From assembly GCA_024639185.1 (NCBI GenBank), contig JAHEIW010000040.1, forward strand, positions 1 to 32,982: 32,982 nt of DNA, given 5' to 3'. The notes beneath the pieces are model-generated. The model worked only from the letters and a program-made list of their open reading frames with translations. It made no database searches and was not told the origin of the DNA. Shown piece by piece: positions 31,611 through 32,982 of the stretch. The stretch comes from Deltaproteobacteria bacterium. Its GTDB lineage: Bacteria; Desulfobacterota; Desulfobacteria; Desulfobacterales; JAHEIW01. The position numbers were made by a program, and so were the translations under genes. Within the stretch, counting starts at the first letter, position 1. Each line of letters begins with the position of its first letter.

Positions 31611-32982
31611 ATGGTAGCTCTAAAAACCATTGAAGAAGTTACCCTGCTGTATGAAATTACCAAGGCGCTGAATGAGCATCTGGAATTGAGAAAGTCGCTG
31701 TATAAAGTGCTGGACATCCTGTCCAACTCGATGAAGATGGTGCGCGGAACTATAACAATTTTAAACCCGCTGCGCAACGAGATTAACATTGAAGTGGCCC
31801 ACGGCCTGGCGCAAACCACCATGAACCGCGTTAAGTACAAACTCGGCGAGGGTATTACCGGTAAGGTGATTGAAACCGGAAAGGCGGTCTCGATTCCCAA
31901 AATCAGCGAGGAACCGCTCTTTTTGGACCGTACCGCCAGTCGCAAAAAGAAACAGGATCGCGAGCATTCCTTCATTTGCGTTCCGATCAAAAAGGGCAAA
32001 CAGGTTATCGGCGCCCTCTCAGTCGACCGCCAGTTCCAGAAGTCATACGCACTGAAAAGCGGCCAGAAGCTGCTTGAAGTCATTGCCACCATGATCGCCA
32101 GCCACGTGATCAAGCTGGAAACCATTCGCATGGAAAAAGAACGGCTGCGCGAGGAGAACCGCCGGCTGCAGAGCGTGCTCAAGGATAAATACAGCATCGG
32201 CAACATTGTCGGCAACAGCAATAAAATGCGGGAGGTCTTTCAAATGATCTCGCAGGTGTGCAATAGCAATGCAACCGTTTTGATTCGAGGCGAAAGCGGA
32301 ACCGGCAAAGAACTGGTGGCCAACTCCATCCACTACAACAGCCATCGGTCCAAATTGCCTTTTGTGAAGGTCAACTGCGCGGCTTTGCCGGTTAATCTGA
32401 TTGAAAGCGAGCTGTTTGGCCATGAGAAAGGCGCTTTTACCGGTGCCATCAAACAAAAAATCGGCAAATTTGAGCTGGCCCACAAGGGCACTATTTTTCT
32501 GGATGAAATCGGATCACTGGGGCTGGATGTGCAGGCCAATCTGCTGAGAATTCTTCAAGAAAAAGAATTTGAACGTGTTGGCGGTCACCGGACGCTGAAA
32601 ACCGATGTGCGCATTATCGCTGCCACCAATAAAAACCTGGAAAAAGCGGTTGAGGATGAAACCTTCAGAGGTGACCTTTATTACCGCTTGAATGTTTTTC
32701 CGATTTACCTGCCGCCACTGCGTGAGCGCAAGACCGACATTTTACTGCTGGCAGACTATTTTCTTGAAAAATATGCCAAAGAAAATCATAAGAATATAAA
32801 AAGACTGTCGACACCGGCCATTGACATGCTCATGGAGTACCATTGGCCGGGAAATGTCAGGGAGCTTGAAAACTGCATTGAGCGTGCGGTGCTGCTGTGC
32901 GAAGAGGGGGTGATTCACAGCTACCACCTGCCGCCCACCCTGCAAACCGGCAAGGAATCGGGTACGGTGCCTGCGCTTTCCC
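31611..32982 (+). CDS. nifA: NifA-like sigma-54-dependent activator (C-terminal end cut by the window)
   Basis: The frame opens at ATG 31611 with AAGGAAACGAAG just before it and runs past the right edge (457 codons seen). An N-terminal GAF domain (about 15-165; RGTITILNP...EVAHGL...[19 protein letters not shown]) resembles NifA sensor domains. The sigma-54 AAA+ module follows, with Walker A GESGTGKE (about 227), the GAFTGA sigma-54-contacting loop (about 274), [20 protein letters not shown], and [16 protein letters not shown]. The DNA-binding HTH is beyond the edge. NifA activates nitrogenase genes. A nif cluster would be expected to the right, but other GAF-type activators are close relatives. 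Confidence 0.85.
   Translation, partial: MVALKTIEEVTLLYEITKALNEHLELRKSLYKVLDILSNSMKMVRGTITILNPLRNEINIEVAHGLAQTTMNRVKYKLGEGITGKVIETGKAVSIPKISEEPLFLDRTASRKKKQDREHSFICVPIKKGKQVIGALSVDRQFQKSYALKSGQKLLEVIATMIASHVIKLETIRMEKERLREENRRLQSVLKDKYSIGNIVGNSNKMREVFQMISQVCNSNATVLIRGESGTGKELVANSIHYNSHRSKLPFVKVNCAALPVNLIESELFGHEKGAFTGAIKQKIGKFELAHKGTIFLDEIGSLGLDVQANLLRILQEKEFERVGGHRTLKTDVRIIAATNKNLEKAVEDETFRGDLYYRLNVFPIYLPPLRERKTDILLLADYFLEKYAKENHKNIKRLSTPAIDMLMEYHWPGNVRELENCIERAVLLCEEGVIHSYHLPPTLQTGKESGTVPALS

Noticed and set aside
31592..32221. Minus-strand frame of 209 codons opposite the nifA-like gene
   Set aside because: It is antisense to a gene with clear GAF and AAA+ motifs.

Overview
The window reads as chromosomal DNA of a Gram-negative anaerobe. 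A marine or sediment Desulfobacterota (Desulfobacterales-like) sulfate reducer is the best guess. This rests on the gene mix rather than a marker gene: adenosylcobalamin-dependent ribonucleotide reductase, an ETF-quinone oxidoreductase, outer-membrane porin and FadL-type proteins, many secreted lipoproteins, and a NifA-like sigma-54 activator. No rRNA, tRNA or CRISPR array was seen.

Left part (1-5500, all minus strand): a possible operon of a secreted small protein, a 616-residue membrane-anchored protein of unknown family, a LolD/MacB-type ATPase, an FtsX-type permease, a ZnuA/TroA-like binding protein and a PilZ protein that runs off the left edge. The binding protein has lost two of the usual histidine ligands, and the permease belongs to a different transporter class from ZnuB. 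This is the best candidate for an undescribed transport system in the window.

5500-11200 (minus): envelope genes. These are a FadL-type channel, a row of small secreted proteins (lipoprotein, SHOCT protein, unknown, two tandem DUF2845 paralogues), a periplasmic metallo-beta-lactamase-fold hydrolase and a Tat-exported protein. A 70-bp relic of the 616-residue gene lies among them.

11200-17400 (minus): signalling genes. These are a STAS protein overlapped by a stand-alone receiver, a SYLF lipoprotein, and a sensor kinase with a substrate-binding-protein-like sensor domain followed by a FixJ-type regulator. Upstream is a frameshifted relic of a second such sensor, ending at a nested-hairpin element.

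17400-22200 (minus): two ZIP metal transporters flank a SafE/DsbD-like membrane protein, a FixH/YtkA-like protein and ETF-QO. 22400-24600 (plus): cysS and a vapBC toxin-antitoxin pair with a palindromic operator.

24600-28100: a small inverted-repeat element abuts the stop codon of nrdJ. nrdJ has a promoter with a NrdR-box-like site about 370 bp upstream and a structured leader containing terminator-like hairpins. A 39-codon ORF diverges from it. 28100-31300 (minus): a porin with a repeat-containing lipoprotein, then dinB. The right edge (plus) holds a truncated nifA-like gene.
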